DNA of 64,000 nucleotides, taken from assembly GCF_023898315.1 (NCBI RefSeq), contig NC_064618.1:248347076-248411075 (forward strand), in the 5' to 3' direction. How positions within the stretch are numbered: the stretch's first letter is position 1; each line of letters opens with the position of its first letter. A model generated the notes under the pieces. It was given only the letters and a program-made list of their open reading frames with translations. It did not search any database and was not told the DNA's origin. Made by a program: the position numbers and the translations under genes. This document shows, piece after piece, positions 9,500 through 20,812 of the stretch. The stretch comes from Schistocerca nitens (taxonomy: Eukaryota; Arthropoda; Insecta; Orthoptera; Acrididae).

Positions 9500-10320
9500 A
9501 CAATATTATGAAGACAGATTGCTGTACACCATTAAGATGACATGCAGGCAGGCAGGCTCAATGAGCAGACACATGAGCTTTTGCCCAAAACCTTCTTCAG
9601 AAAAGAAAACACATACACACATTCAGAGAAGCAAGCACACCTCATGCACACATGACAACTACCTACGGCTGCTACGGCCAGAATGCAACTGTTGTGTTGA
9701 ATGACAGCAGCAATCGAGAGTGGAGCAGGGAAGGGGGTTGGATAGCAGGGTACAGGCTATGGGAGGCTGTGGGGGTTGGGGGAGTGGATAATGGAAAATG
9801 AGAGGAGGAGAGAAGGGGAAAAGATTGGGTGTAGATTAGCAGAGATCAGTGCACAAAAAGTGTGTGTGGAGGTGATAGCACAAAGAGGGTGGAAACTGTT
9901 GGGTGGAGGGTGTCGGAATAGTAGGTTACCATAGGTTGAGGCAAGGTAACGTCAGGAGCCTCAGAACAGGTACCGATCTCATCATCCTACCTGCAGACAA
10001 GGGTTCCAACACTGTCATTATGAATCACGGTGACTACCTGGCAGAAGGCATCTGCCAGTTGTCTGACTCCTCCACCTATAAACACTGCCAGAAGTACTAC
10101 ATAACCACTAATTCCTGCTTAAAGCCTTAGACACTTCCCAGAACCTCTCCTTTGAATTGATTTCCCTCCTCAACTGCATGACACCCTGCATACATATCTT
10201 CATCTGCCCAAAATCCACAAACCCAAGAATCCTGGACTCTGCATTGTAGCTGGTTATTATCCACATCCACCTTGACTGCAGAACAGCACCACAGAGAGCC
10301 AGTACTAGTTCTGAGGCAGG
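9500..10320 (+). pseudogene. Penelope-like element fragment (tail/leader plus N-terminal RT motif)
   Basis: 9950-10100 reads TDLIILPADKGSNTVIMN.GDY, the conserved PLE motif just before RT (IVILPADKG..TV). 10200-10260 corresponds to the LPKIHKPN region (ICPKSTNP...). The G-rich segment 9700-9900 resembles other PLE flanks here (for example 48200-49900, minus strand). It is truncated after about 10320. Confidence 0.6.
9577..9600 (-). ncRNA. Degenerate hammerhead-like core
   Basis: Minus strand: CTGAAGA (fits CUGANGA), a stem-II-like AGGTTTTGGG with damaged pairing, then CAAAAGC where CGAAAGC is expected. It sits beside a PLE fragment, as the better core at 16079-16107 does. It is probably a decayed ribozyme. 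Confidence 0.3.
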
Positions 10321-11299
10321 ATGTGTGATTGGGCCCCAACTCCAATTTAATTGATATTTTAATAAAGGTTTGACATGATTTAAACCTAATGTAATTGGGG
10401 GAACAATAATTGGCAATACACAAAAAATACTCATTAGGATGAAATACAGAAAGAATATAGTTTCTTATTTAACAGTTGACAGGAGTTTATACTAGGGTAC
10501 CATATGTTGAACAACACAGTGCTGGCAGAATTCAAGTGAACTAAGAGTTGTTTAATGTGCAGTATGCTCAAACAGAGCATGCAGTAGCGTGTATATATTA
10601 ATGTACTAATGAGCCACTATCAAGTTTAAAAATTTGTTTGTATGTTGGATTCAGTGTTACTGTATTACAGAGCCTGTAAACATTCAAGGAAATTACGTGA
10701 CCTGTAACACATCACCGCATCGTATCTAGAAGGCAAGCACAACCAAAGAAATTGTGTGAAATGTTTTGACACAGTGTAGACAGTTTGTATACGGGTGTAT
10801 CTGAATAACTGTTCCTAATTTTCTGATGTCATAAAGGACATCAACATAAATGTTACTTATCAGTAATACAGTGTCTGCAAAAGCTTCGTTTTACAAACAA
10901 AAGCTAGTGTTGATCACTCACATTTTATATGCTTTTGTTTCGGTTGTTCTTAAAGTGGAAACAGTGAGCTACTGAAATTAATTTGTTATTATAAGTCACA
11001 GAATATATTCTACAAAATTTGCTTACTTATTAATTAGTTTCAGATGTTAAAATTAATAACATTGTTTCTCTATGAAAGTGCATAAAGATAGAATCCCTTG
11101 TTACTCCAAGTTTAATTGCCTGGCTCCAACATCGTTTTGGTATACATTGATAAATAACTTGGGTGTTTCAGTGAGCTGATTGTCAGTCATCTATATGTAT
11201 TTCCGTAAAAAACCAAATGTATCATCTAAAATCTTCACTGCTTCATATCAGGTTTTCTAGTTAGACAAAAGATTGTCAGTAATGACCTAAAACCCCTTT
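10321..11299. other. No supported feature
   Basis: AT-rich sequence without an ORF, repeat boundary or motif that I can recognise on either strand. Confidence 0.5.
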
Positions 11300-12250
11300 T
11301 CTTGAATTAACCTTCTGAATTGACTTCTGCAACTTCAGTCATGGTTTCATCATGAAATTTCCTCTTCTGTGTGCACCTCCAAAAATTAAGAATCGATATT
11401 AATTACTATGGCAGCCACATTAGATTCAAAGAGAATGTTGTCACAAGCACATGGAGAAAATTCTGCAAGAGGAACCTATTGAAGGAAATTTGTCTGAGCT
11501 TGTTTGTAATCCCCACTCATATTATTTCCATTACACAACCTCATCCACAGCCTTCACTGACAGGGACTGAGTGTTTTACAGATGTTGGTCAAATTAAATG
11601 TGCAATAGCAACTCCTGTTTTCTGATTGGAATCTATGATTTCCAAAAGTTCATTTATTTCTTATTTATCTAGATCCTTATAGAAGCAAATAAAACGCAGG
11701 ATGAATGTTGTCTGCTCAACATGATCAGAATCAGGAGTTGCATCAACAATAACTGAATAATACTTCACATTATCTGTCTGTTCCAAGATGGCACTCTTGA
11801 CATGATGGCCACAACTAGAAATAAATTCATTATGACTATCGCTAAACAGATAATGCAACTGTTAATGCTTTCCAGCTTCTTGTCTGTCTCTGACCTTGCT
11901 AATGTGTTTTTCAAGAACTGGATCACAGTGACTCAAGAGCTCTACTATTCCAAGGTAATAATTTGGATCTCCAATTTTCTGAGATGTACCTCAAGCCACT
12001 TTGGCCAAGAAATAACATCACATTAAGTAATCATCTTAGTACTGGTTTCCAAACATAAGCTGCTTTTTCATTCTGTTTCTTGATTCTTTGGAATATAATA
12101 TCAGAGCATACTGAATCCGAAAGTTTCACCATTTCAAGTAATGTTCTTTATTAAGATTACTAGATTGGTGTTTTTGGATTTTGTCATACAATTTTTTTTC
12201 CACTTTAATTGATGAAAATATTTTGATCTTGAAAGTAACTATGAATGAAC
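11300..12250 (-). pseudogene. hAT-like DUF4371 relic
   Basis: The clearest part is 11858-11661 on the minus strand: NEFISSCGHHVK, KYYSVIVDATPDSDHVEQ, FILRF. This matches the DUF4371 core (KYYSII.DSTPD.SH..Q). The sequence on the upstream side (12250-11880) is consistent with the same domain but heavily decayed. 11660-11300 probably belongs but is weak. Confidence 0.55.
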
Positions 12251-12928
12251 TGTCTCAGCCAGACTAGAAGAAAGATGGGAAGGAAAACAAAATAGTGCTT
12301 TTTGAATTTCACTCCATACTAACCAGTCACGGGGAATGTTTTTTGTATTCACCTTCCCCTTTTTACCGTAATCTACTATACAATTTTATCCCGCCTATAT
12401 ATACTCAATAATACGTAACCCACTTCCAAACCATAACCAAAAAAATTTTATTTTCCGCTTTCAACACCACCGCTGCTATAAAATCCACCGTTTCTAGTTC
12501 AATAACAGCTGCTTTCACGTATAAAACAACCATTTCGGCTAGTTCTAATAACTTTCACTATATTTCCACTTCTGTTTTTCGCACATCACTGATCATTTTT
12601 AGCCGCTCCCCACAGGTTTTAACGTCATTATTTCTTCGTCAGACAATTGTTAGCCCCATTTTCGTAATCTTTCACCACAACACCACTCCTTTTAATACAT
12701 TTACACGTTTTTTCGAAATTTTCCCGAATTTCTCCGTCCTTTAACGTGTTTTAGCGGCAACACAACCACTTAACCTTTATGCACATCGCTGTCTACCAAC
12801 CCAAGTTCACCACAGGATCAACTTAACCAACACTTTTTCGCCTTTTTCCATACCAGATCTCGAGTTGCTTTCTAGTTCACCTTTATCTCTCCCCATATAT
12901 TTTTATCTTTCATTTTCATTTCAACCTC

Positions 12929-15798
12929 ATGTTACACTTTCCACCTTCTAATACCATGTCACCCTCACAACACCCCCACAACGACCCCATTAAGTTTTAT
13001 TTACATTCCCTCCGCAAACATGCCTTCACCCTAGCCAGATTACGCTCGCATATTTTATTTTCTCAGGCTTGTCTGACATTTGGCATAACCCCCAAAGGCC
13101 TCACACTTAAAGGTCCCATCTCTGGCTGCAACCCTTCTTTCCATCAGTCCCTATACCAGTTCCAAACTGAACAATCCATTGCCCTCACCCACCTAATCCT
13201 TCACCTACACATCAACTCAGCCAATGAACACACCCGTCAACTCCTATCCTTAAAACAGTCCTCAATCTTTCCTCTCCCACTTCCACACCGGCTATTCAGA
13301 GCATCCTCCTACAGGCCAACCACAAATTAGAACAGCATGCCACCCTTCACCTCAAAAAACTATCCAATCTCCTGGTTTCCCACCTCCGGAAAGGCGACTC
13401 ACTCACCCTTCACAACCTTTCTAGCAAACCTCAACCACCTCTCATTGCACACAAACCCAGTCTCTCCCATCTACTCAATCTCCCACTTCCAGCTCCACTC
13501 CCTCCAAAACCTCAAAATTCCAATCAACACAATCTGGTACCACAACACCCTAATTCAGTAGTTAACCTTTCCTCTAAACCTCTCTCCCAATCCGAAACCT
13601 CTGTCCTATCCAAAGGCCTCACCTTCAGCCCCACTCCCAGATTCAACCAAACAGCCCTCGTCAAAGATTTACTGTCCTACACTCGTACTCTCTGCTGGAA
13701 GTATCACTTTGCCACGAAGAAAAATGATCCTAATCCTACCCCTAATGATCCAACTCCCCAAGACACTATCCAAACTGAACCCTGCCTGGAACAGTTCCGT
13801 CCTCCGTCACAGCGGGACCCACCTCCTCTTCCTCAAAATCACCCTCTCCAAACCTTCCAGGAATTTCTGACTTCCAGCCTTGCCTCTCAATCCTTCTTAA
13901 AAAACCTTAATCCTACTCCCAACATCATCACTGCTGAAGCCCTGGCTATCCGTGATCTGAAGGCAGACCGGTCCATCGTCATTCTTCCGGTGGACAGGGG
14001 TTCCACGACCGTGGTACTTGATCGTCGGGAGTATGTGGCTGAGGGACTGCGTCAGCTTTCAGACAACACCACATACAAAGTTTGCCATGGTAATCCCATT
14101 CCTGATGTCCAGGCGGAGCTTCAAGGAATCCTCAGAACCTTAGGCCCCCTACAAAACCTTTCACCTGACTCCATCAACCTCCTGACCCCACCGACACCCC
14201 GCACCCCTACCTTCTACCTTCTTCCTAAAATTCACAAACCCAATCATCCCGGCCGCCCCATTGTAGCTGGTTACCAAGCCCCCACAGAACGTATCTCTGC
14301 CTACGTAGATCAACACCTTCAACCCATTACATGCAGTCTCCTATCCTTCATCAAAGACACCAACCACTTTCTCGAACGCCTGGAATCCTTACCCAATCCG
14401 TTACCCCCAGAAACCATCCTTGTAACCATTAATGCCACTTCCTTATACACAAATATCCTGCACGTCCAGGGCCTCGCTGCGATGGAGCACTTCCTTTCAC
14501 GCCGATCACCTGCCACCCTACCTAAAACCACTTTCCTCATTACCTTAGCCAGCTTCATCCTGACCCACAACTTCTTCACTTTTGAAGACCAGACATACCA
14601 ACAATTAAAGGGAACAGCCATGGGTACCAGGATGGCCCCTTCGTACGCCAACCTATTCATGGGTCGCTTAGAGTAAGCCTTCTTGGTTACCCAGGCCTGC
14701 CAACCCAAAGTTTGGTACAGATTTATTGATGACATCTTCATGATCTGGACTCACAGTGAAGAAGAACTCCAGAATTTCCTCTCCAACCTCAACCCCTTTG
14801 GTTCCATCAGATTCACCTGGTCCTACTCCAAATCCCATGCCACTTTCCTTGACGTTGACCTCCATCCGTCCAGTGGCCAGCTTCATACGTCCGTCCACAT
14901 CAAACCCACCAACAAGCAACAGTACCTCCATTACGACAGCTGCCACCCATTCCACATCAAACGGTCCCTTCCCTACAGCTTATGTCTTCGTGGCAAACGA
15001 ATCTGCTCCAGTCCGGAATCCCTGAAGCATTACACCAACAACCTGACAACAGCTTTCGCATTCCGCAACTACCCTCCCAACCTGGTACAGAAGCAAATAA
15101 CCAGAGCCACTTCCTCATCCTCTCAAACCCAGAACCTCCCACAGAAGAACCACTAAAGTGCCCCACTTGTGACAGGATACTTTCCGGGACTGGATCAGAT
15201 TCTGAATGTGGCTCTCCAGCAGGGATACGACTTCCTCAAATCCTGCCCTGTAATGAGATCCATCCTTCATGAAGTCCTCCCCACTCCACCAAGAGCGTCT
15301 TTCCGCCGTCCACCTAACCTTCGTAACCTCTTAGTTCATCCCTATGAAATCCCCAAACCACCTTCCCTACCCTCTGGCTCCTACCCTTGTAACCGCCCCC
15401 GGTGCAAAACCTGTCCCATGCACCCTCCCACCACCACCTACCCCAGTCCTGTAACCCGGAAGGTGTACACGATCAAAGGCAGAGCCACGTGTGAAAGCAC
15501 CCATGTGATCTACCAACTGACCTGCCTACACTGTGACACATTCTATGTGGGAATGACCAGCAACAAACTGTCCATTTGCATGAATGGACACAGGCAGACA
15601 GTGTTTGTTGGTAATGAGGATCACCCTGTGGCTAAACATGCCTTGGTGCACGGCCAGCACACCTTGGCACAGTGTTACACCGTGCGGGTTATCTGGATAC
15701 TTCCCACTAACACCAACCTATCCGAACTCCGGAGATGGGAACTTGCTCTTCAATATATACTCTCTTCCCGTTATCCACCAGGCCTCAATCTCCGCTAA
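12929..15798 (+). pseudogene. PLE reverse transcriptase / GIY-YIG endonuclease, broken
   Basis: The N-terminal block (12929 to about 13230) shows KHAFTLARLRSHILF and GITPKGL. After a frameshift at about 13210-13260 a second frame runs unbroken to 14676 with LSKGLTF, IVILPVDRGSTTVVLD (about 13975-14020), [18 protein letters not shown] and QLKGTAMGTRMAPSYANLF. An in-frame TAG at 14674-14676 is followed by the catalytic block WYRFIDDIFMIW and [11 protein letters not shown] second frameshift near 15150 leads to a GIY-YIG-like segment (VIYQLTCLHCDTFYVGMTS) and the C-terminus at 15798. Where the family has a conserved Arg (L..R...H), this copy has LSICMNGH. It is dead as written but only lightly damaged. 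Confidence 0.85.
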
Positions 15799-15931
15799 TT
15801 TCAAGTTGCCGCCACTCGTACCTCACCTGTCATTCAACAACATCTTTGCCTCTGCACTTCTGCCTCGACTGACATCTCTGCCCAAAATCTTTGTCTTTAA
15901 ATATGTCTGCTTGTGTCTGTATATGTGTGGA

Positions 15932-16133
15932 TGGATATGTGTGTGTGTGCGCGCGCGAGTGTATACCCGTCCTTTTTTCCCCTTAAGGTAAGTCTTTCCG
16001 CTCCCGGGATTGGAATGACTCCTTACCCTCTCCCTTAAAACCCACATCCTTTCGTCTTTCCCTCTCCTTCCCTCTATCCTGATGAGGCAACAGTTTGTTG
16101 CGAAAGCTTGAATTTTGTGTGTGTGTTTGACAT
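15932..16133 (+). repeat. PLE tail repeat, copy A
   Basis: Forward copy: GT/GC-rich start, gtgtataccc, a T-rich block, a CT-rich block (ccctctccttccctct), then the hammerhead core and gcttgaattt. It meets copy B head-on at about 16134. Confidence 0.85.
16079..16107 (+). ncRNA. Hammerhead ribozyme core in PLE tail
   Basis: CTGATGA (16079-16085), stem II GCAACA/TGTTGC (16087-16092 with 16096-16101, six perfect pairs, three-base loop), then GAAA (16102-16105) and GC. This is the conserved hammerhead catalytic core (CUGANGA - stem II - GAAA). Hammerhead motifs are established in the LTR-like repeats of PLEs in other animals. I could not settle stems I and III or the cleavage site by eye; PLE hammerheads often have minimal stem III and work as dimers. 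Copies B and C carry the same site with core changes. Confidence 0.7.
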
Positions 16134-16326
16134 ACACACGAAATTCAAGCGTTCACAACAAACTGTTGCCTCATCAGGATAGAGGGAAGGAGAGGGAAAG
16201 ACAAAAGGACGTGGGTTTTAAGGGAGAGGGTAAGGAGTCATTCCAATCCCGGGAGTGGAAAGACTTACCTTAGGGGGGAAAAAAGGACAGGTATACACTC
16301 GCACACACACATCCATCCCTTTTGGG
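16134..16326 (-). repeat. PLE tail repeat, copy B (inverted)
   Basis: Reverse complement of copy A, with only a few bases between them, giving a ~190-bp-arm hairpin. Its ribozyme site reads CTGATGAGGCAACAGTTTGT followed by TGAACGC, so the GAAA is damaged. Confidence 0.85.
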
Positions 16327-16328
<2 letters not shown>

Positions 16329-16390
<62 letters not shown>

Positions 16391-16409
16391 GCGCGAGCGC
16401 GCGCGAGCG
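16329..16409. repeat. (GT)n / GC-rich microsatellite
   Basis: A run of GT dinucleotides (16329 to about 16374) grading into GC-rich repeats. It is bordered on both sides by cccttttgggat, and separates copies B and C. Confidence 0.9.
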
Positions 16410-16418
16410 TATCCCTTT

Positions 16419-16618
16419 TGGGATGGTTATATGTGTGTGTGCGCACGCGAGTGTATACCTGTCCTTTTTTCCCCCTAAGGTAAGTTTTTCCACTCCCGGG
16501 ATTGGAATGACTCCTTACCCTCTCCCTTAAAACCCACATCCTTTCGTCTTTGCCTCTCCTTCCCTCTTTCCTCATGAGGCAACAGTTTATTGCGAAAGCT
16601 TGAATTTCGTGTGTATGC
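16419..16618 (+). repeat. PLE tail repeat, copy C
   Basis: Forward copy like A. The ribozyme site is altered: CTCATGA in place of CTGATGA, and stem II weakened to GCAACA/TATTGC. GAAAGC is kept. Confidence 0.85.
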
Positions 16619-16690
16619 TTGTGTGTCTATCGACCTGCCAGCACTTTCGTTTGGTAAGTCACATTATATATTCCCACGTGGAATGTTTCC

Positions 16691-17261
16691 CATCAGAGAA
16701 AAATTGGAGGTGGTCACCAGGAGTCTTAGCTGGGACGTTGATGCTACTAGCCAAAAATGCTAGTCACTTGGTAACATGGTCCAACTTTCTTCTTTCTGCT
16801 GTGAAATTAGAAGACTTGTTGGCTTGAATAACACCAAAAATGTGTGATGACTATGGTGGGAGGGAGAATTTTGATGTCAAAGAAACTGAAAATACAATAC
16901 TATGAGTCAGTACTGTCACTCACATCAGCAGACAACAAATCAACAGACACAACTACGGAAGATAGCAATATCGTTGGAAAAGGTAGTTTTACAGATACTG
17001 CCAATGAAGCACTGTAAGCAGCCAAAGTGAGGGACTGTATGCCATTTCTGTTCTTGTCATTAACAGGAACATCACTCAGTGGTGCGTACATGGAGCTATT
17101 GACAGAGTTCCAATTTTAAAAGTACTGGATTGTACACTGTTGCTACCTCCCCTCCTTGCTTCTCAGGTGTAAACACGGGCAGTGCTGCCACAAATGGGCC
17201 AGGTAACCAGTCTGCTTTGTAGGGTAATAGGTTTGAGGATGAAATGAAGACGTACTTCTTG
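16691..17261. other. No supported feature
   Basis: Unique-looking sequence between the PLE tail and the RTE relic; no motif or coding signal recognised. Confidence 0.45.
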
Positions 17262-19790
17262 TTGTCATTGTCTTCTTCTTCTTCTTCAGTCCAAAAAATG
17301 GTTTGATGCAGCTCTCCGATGAACTCTTTCCTGTGTAAGTGTCTTCATCTGTGAATAAATACTGCAACCCACATCTATTTGAAGCTAATTGCTATACACT
17401 TCTTGGCATCACTCTGCTATTTTTATTGCTCACACTTCCCTCTAATTATAAACTGGTGATTATTTGATATCTCAGAATGCGTCCTATCAACCAGTTCCTT
17501 TATTTTAGTCATGTTGTGGCACACATTCCTTTTCTCCCCAATTTTATTCAGTACCACCTCATTAGTTATATGATCTACCTATCCTATCTTCAACTTTCCT
17601 CTGTAACACCACATTCCAAAAGCTTCTATTCTCTTCTTGTCTGAACTGCTAATCATCCACATTTCACTTCCATACACAAGGCTACACTCCAGACAAATGC
17701 CTTCAGAAACAACTTCTTAATACTTAAATTTATATTATATGCCAACAAATTTCTATTCTTCAGAAACATTTTTCTTGCCACTGACATCCTACATTTTATA
17801 TCTGCTGTACTTTGGCTATCACGAGTTATTTAACTGTCCAAAAAAACTTCTACTACTTTTGGTGTCTCATTTTCTAAACTAATTCCTTCAGCATCACCTG
17901 ATATCATTTGACTGCATTCCATTATCCTTGCTTTGCTTCTGTTAATGTTCATCTTTCAAGACACTGTCCATTCCATTCAACTGCTCTTCCAAGTCCATTG
18001 CTGTTTCTGCCAGAATTGCAATATCATCAGCAAACTTCAAATTTTTATTTCTTCTCCCTGAGATTTAATTCCTTCTCCAATTTCTTCTTTAGTTTCCTTT
18101 ACTGTTTGCTCAATGTACATATTGAATAACATCAGTAATAGGCTATAACTGTCTACCCCTTCTCAATCACTGCTTCCCTTTCACATCCCTAGACACTCAT
18201 AACTGCAGTCTGGTTTGTGTACAACCTTTCACTCCCTGTATTGTACCCTTGCTACCTTCGGAATTCCAAGGAGTGTATTCCAGTTGACATTGTCAAACAC
18301 TTTCCCAAAATCTAAGCTATGAACATGGGTTTACCTTTCCTTAATCTATCTTTTAACATAAGTCAGAGAACTCGCAGGGCAAGTACTGCCTTGGGTGTTC
18401 CTACATTTCTCCACAATCCACACTGATCTTTCCCTAAGTCAGGTTCTATCTGCTTTTCCATTCTTTTACAGATAATTCATATTAGGATTCTGCAATCATG
18501 ACTTATTTAAGTGACAGTTTGGTAAAACACACACCTGTCAGCACCTGCCTTTTTTAAATGTAATTATTACATCCTCATTAACTTTCTGAGATTGTTTCCC
18601 ATTTCATATCTTGCACACCAAGTGGAAAAGTTTTGTCATGGCTGGCTCTCGCTAGGATATCAGCAAGCCTAAGGAAATGTTGTCTACTCCAAGGGCCTCG
18701 TTTCAGCTTAAATCTTTCGGTGTTCTGCCAAATCCTTCTAGCAGCATAGTAACTCCTATTTCCATCTACTTCCTCTCACACATAGATAGTATTGTCTTCA
18801 AGTTCATTTCCCTTGTATAGCTCTTCACATATTCTTTCCACCTTTCAACTTTCCATTCTTTGCTTAGCACTGGTTTTCCATCAAGCTTTTGATATTCATA
18901 CAGCTGCTTCTCTTTTCTCCAAAGGAATCTTCAATTTTCTTGTAGGTTGTATGTATCTGCTCCTAAGTACAAGTGGTTCTATTGACTTAAATTTGTCCTC
19001 TAGCTATTCTTACCTAGCCATTTTGCAATTTCTGTCAATCTAATTTTTTTGATATTTGTAATCCCTTACACTGGCTTCATTCTTATATTTTCCCCTTTCA
19101 TCAAATAAATTCAGTATCTCCCATGATATTCGAGGATTTCTACTAGGCCTTATCTTTTTACCAATTTGATCCTCTGCTGCCTTCACCATTTTATCTTTCG
19201 AAACTACTCATATGCCATACGCTGTATTCCTTTCCTTGTTTCAGTTAGTCATTGGCTCCTTTTGAAACTTTCAACAACCTCTTGTTTTTTCAACTTATCC
19301 AAGACCCATCTCCTTAATTTTCTACTGTTTGCAAATTCTTCAGTTTTAATCTATGCTTTATAACCAACAAATTACAGTCAGAGTCCATATCTGCTTCTGA
19401 AATCTCTCTCTTACCATAATATAGTCAGAGTCCATATCTGCTTCTGAAATCTCTCTCTTACCATAATATAGTCAATCTGAAGTCTTCCTGTGTCTCCAGA
19501 TCACTTCCATACACACAACATTTTTACACGATTCTTAAATCAAGTGTTAACAATGATCACATTATGTTCTGCACAAAATTCTTTCAGGTGGCTTCCTCTT
19601 TCATTCCCTTCCTCCTCCAGTCCATGTCCTGCTACTATTTCTTCTCTTCCTCTTGTTACTAACAGATTCCAGTCACCAACCACAATTAAGTTTTCCTCTC
19701 CCTTATTTACCTTAATAATTTCTTTTATCCCATCATACAATATTTTAGATCTGCAGATCCAGTTGGCATACAACTTATATCTACTTAAAC
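17262..19790 (-). pseudogene. RTE-type LINE, old degenerate copy
   Basis: The minus strand follows the whole 3' two-thirds of the RTE copy at 31994-35262, from the C-terminal region (about 17290) through RT to part of the endonuclease (...VYMPTGSAD, about 19770; VVGDWN and GRGREEIV near 19690-19640). It has many stops and indels. The 3' tail is TCT repeats on the plus strand rather than TTG. The 5' end is truncated. A 47-bp tandem duplication lies at 19376-19469. Confidence 0.75.
19376..19469. repeat. 47-bp tandem duplication in RTE relic
   Basis: 19376-19422 and 19423-19469 are identical or nearly so, both starting agtcagagtccatatctg. Confidence 0.9.
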
Positions 19791-20800
19791 CTCTAGAAAT
19801 TTCCGATTTGAATGTACTCGATGTGATAGTTGTGGGTAGGATAATGTAGATGATATCTCGTTGCCTTTTTTCATGTCAGATCTTCAATTACTGGCTTGCA
19901 TTACTGGCCACCTAGTCTGGGTACAGAATAGGTATGTTAATTTTGTTCTGCCCTCTGCATTTTGTATCACCGGTTTCCAACGATATCTGAAGAACATTCT
20001 CCTATCAGTCACCTGAGGAGGTATTTGAAAACGGATTAGCACCCACCATAAACTAAGACATGAATTTTTGCACCCACAGAGTTAAATATTGGGGCGAGTT
20101 TTATTTGGAACTGATGTATTTTCATTCTTCAAGTTTATGCCATATGGCCACCACAAATCATCATCAGTGATGCCTTGGACTAAAGGTGAACTCTGTTTCA
20201 TCTCCAACAATCTTGTGTATGTAAGAGTGTCTGTTTTTGGACTACTCTCCCCACAAATCCATACATCAAGACTACCATGTGCCGAGTGTTTCTACTGCAT
20301 TAAAAGCTTATTAAATGAGCTGGAGCCAATACACATTGTGTGGAAACCTATGTAATCATGAACTACAATAGATCTGATTTTTCATTTCAGTACTGGGCAG
20401 CTCAAGAGAGCAGTCTGATATTGTAAAAGTCAAAATTTCACAATAGGAGTTTGAAGTATTTTCAACTTTTTTTCCATTTCAGATACTGGTAGCCACTTGA
20501 CATCCACTGGTGGGAATTTACTTATTTTCCTGTCAGTCCAGTAGACTTCCAATGCCCTGAATACAAAAAAGTCAACTTGTTCTACATATTCATTGTTAAG
20601 TTCTACTATTTCCATTATTGTGTGTCCATTACAAATTATTTTAATCTTTTTGTAATTTATTTTGAGACTTCTGTCAAACTTGTAGTATTAAGTTGTTCCA
20701 TCTGTTGTTGAAGTTTATTTATACTAAAGACCAATTGTACGATATCATGAACGAAACTGTGTTCACCTATGACTGCATTTTATCTTCATTTTTACAGTTT
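19791..20800. other. No supported feature
   Basis: No convincing ORF or repeat boundary recognised. 20801-20812 is the left TSD of the next element. Confidence 0.45.
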
Positions 20801-20812
20801 AAGGACCTAAAC

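Larger units (their letters stand above)
12340..16690 (+). mobile_element. Penelope-like element (PLE), nearly full length
   Basis: The order is: leader (about 12340-12930) with C/T-rich sequence, coding region (about 12929-15798), a short 3' UTR, then a complex tail of three related repeats in alternating orientation (15932-16618), one with a hammerhead core. This fits PLEs, which carry RT plus GIY-YIG endonuclease and LTR-like repeats with hammerhead ribozymes (established for the class). The exact ends are uncertain, and I see no clear TSD. Confidence 0.85.

Noticed and set aside
15823-16575. Overlapping open frames of about 90-135 codons in the PLE tail
   Set aside because: They are made of GT/CA microsatellite translation (HTHTHT, VCVCVC) and mirror each other on both strands; not coding.
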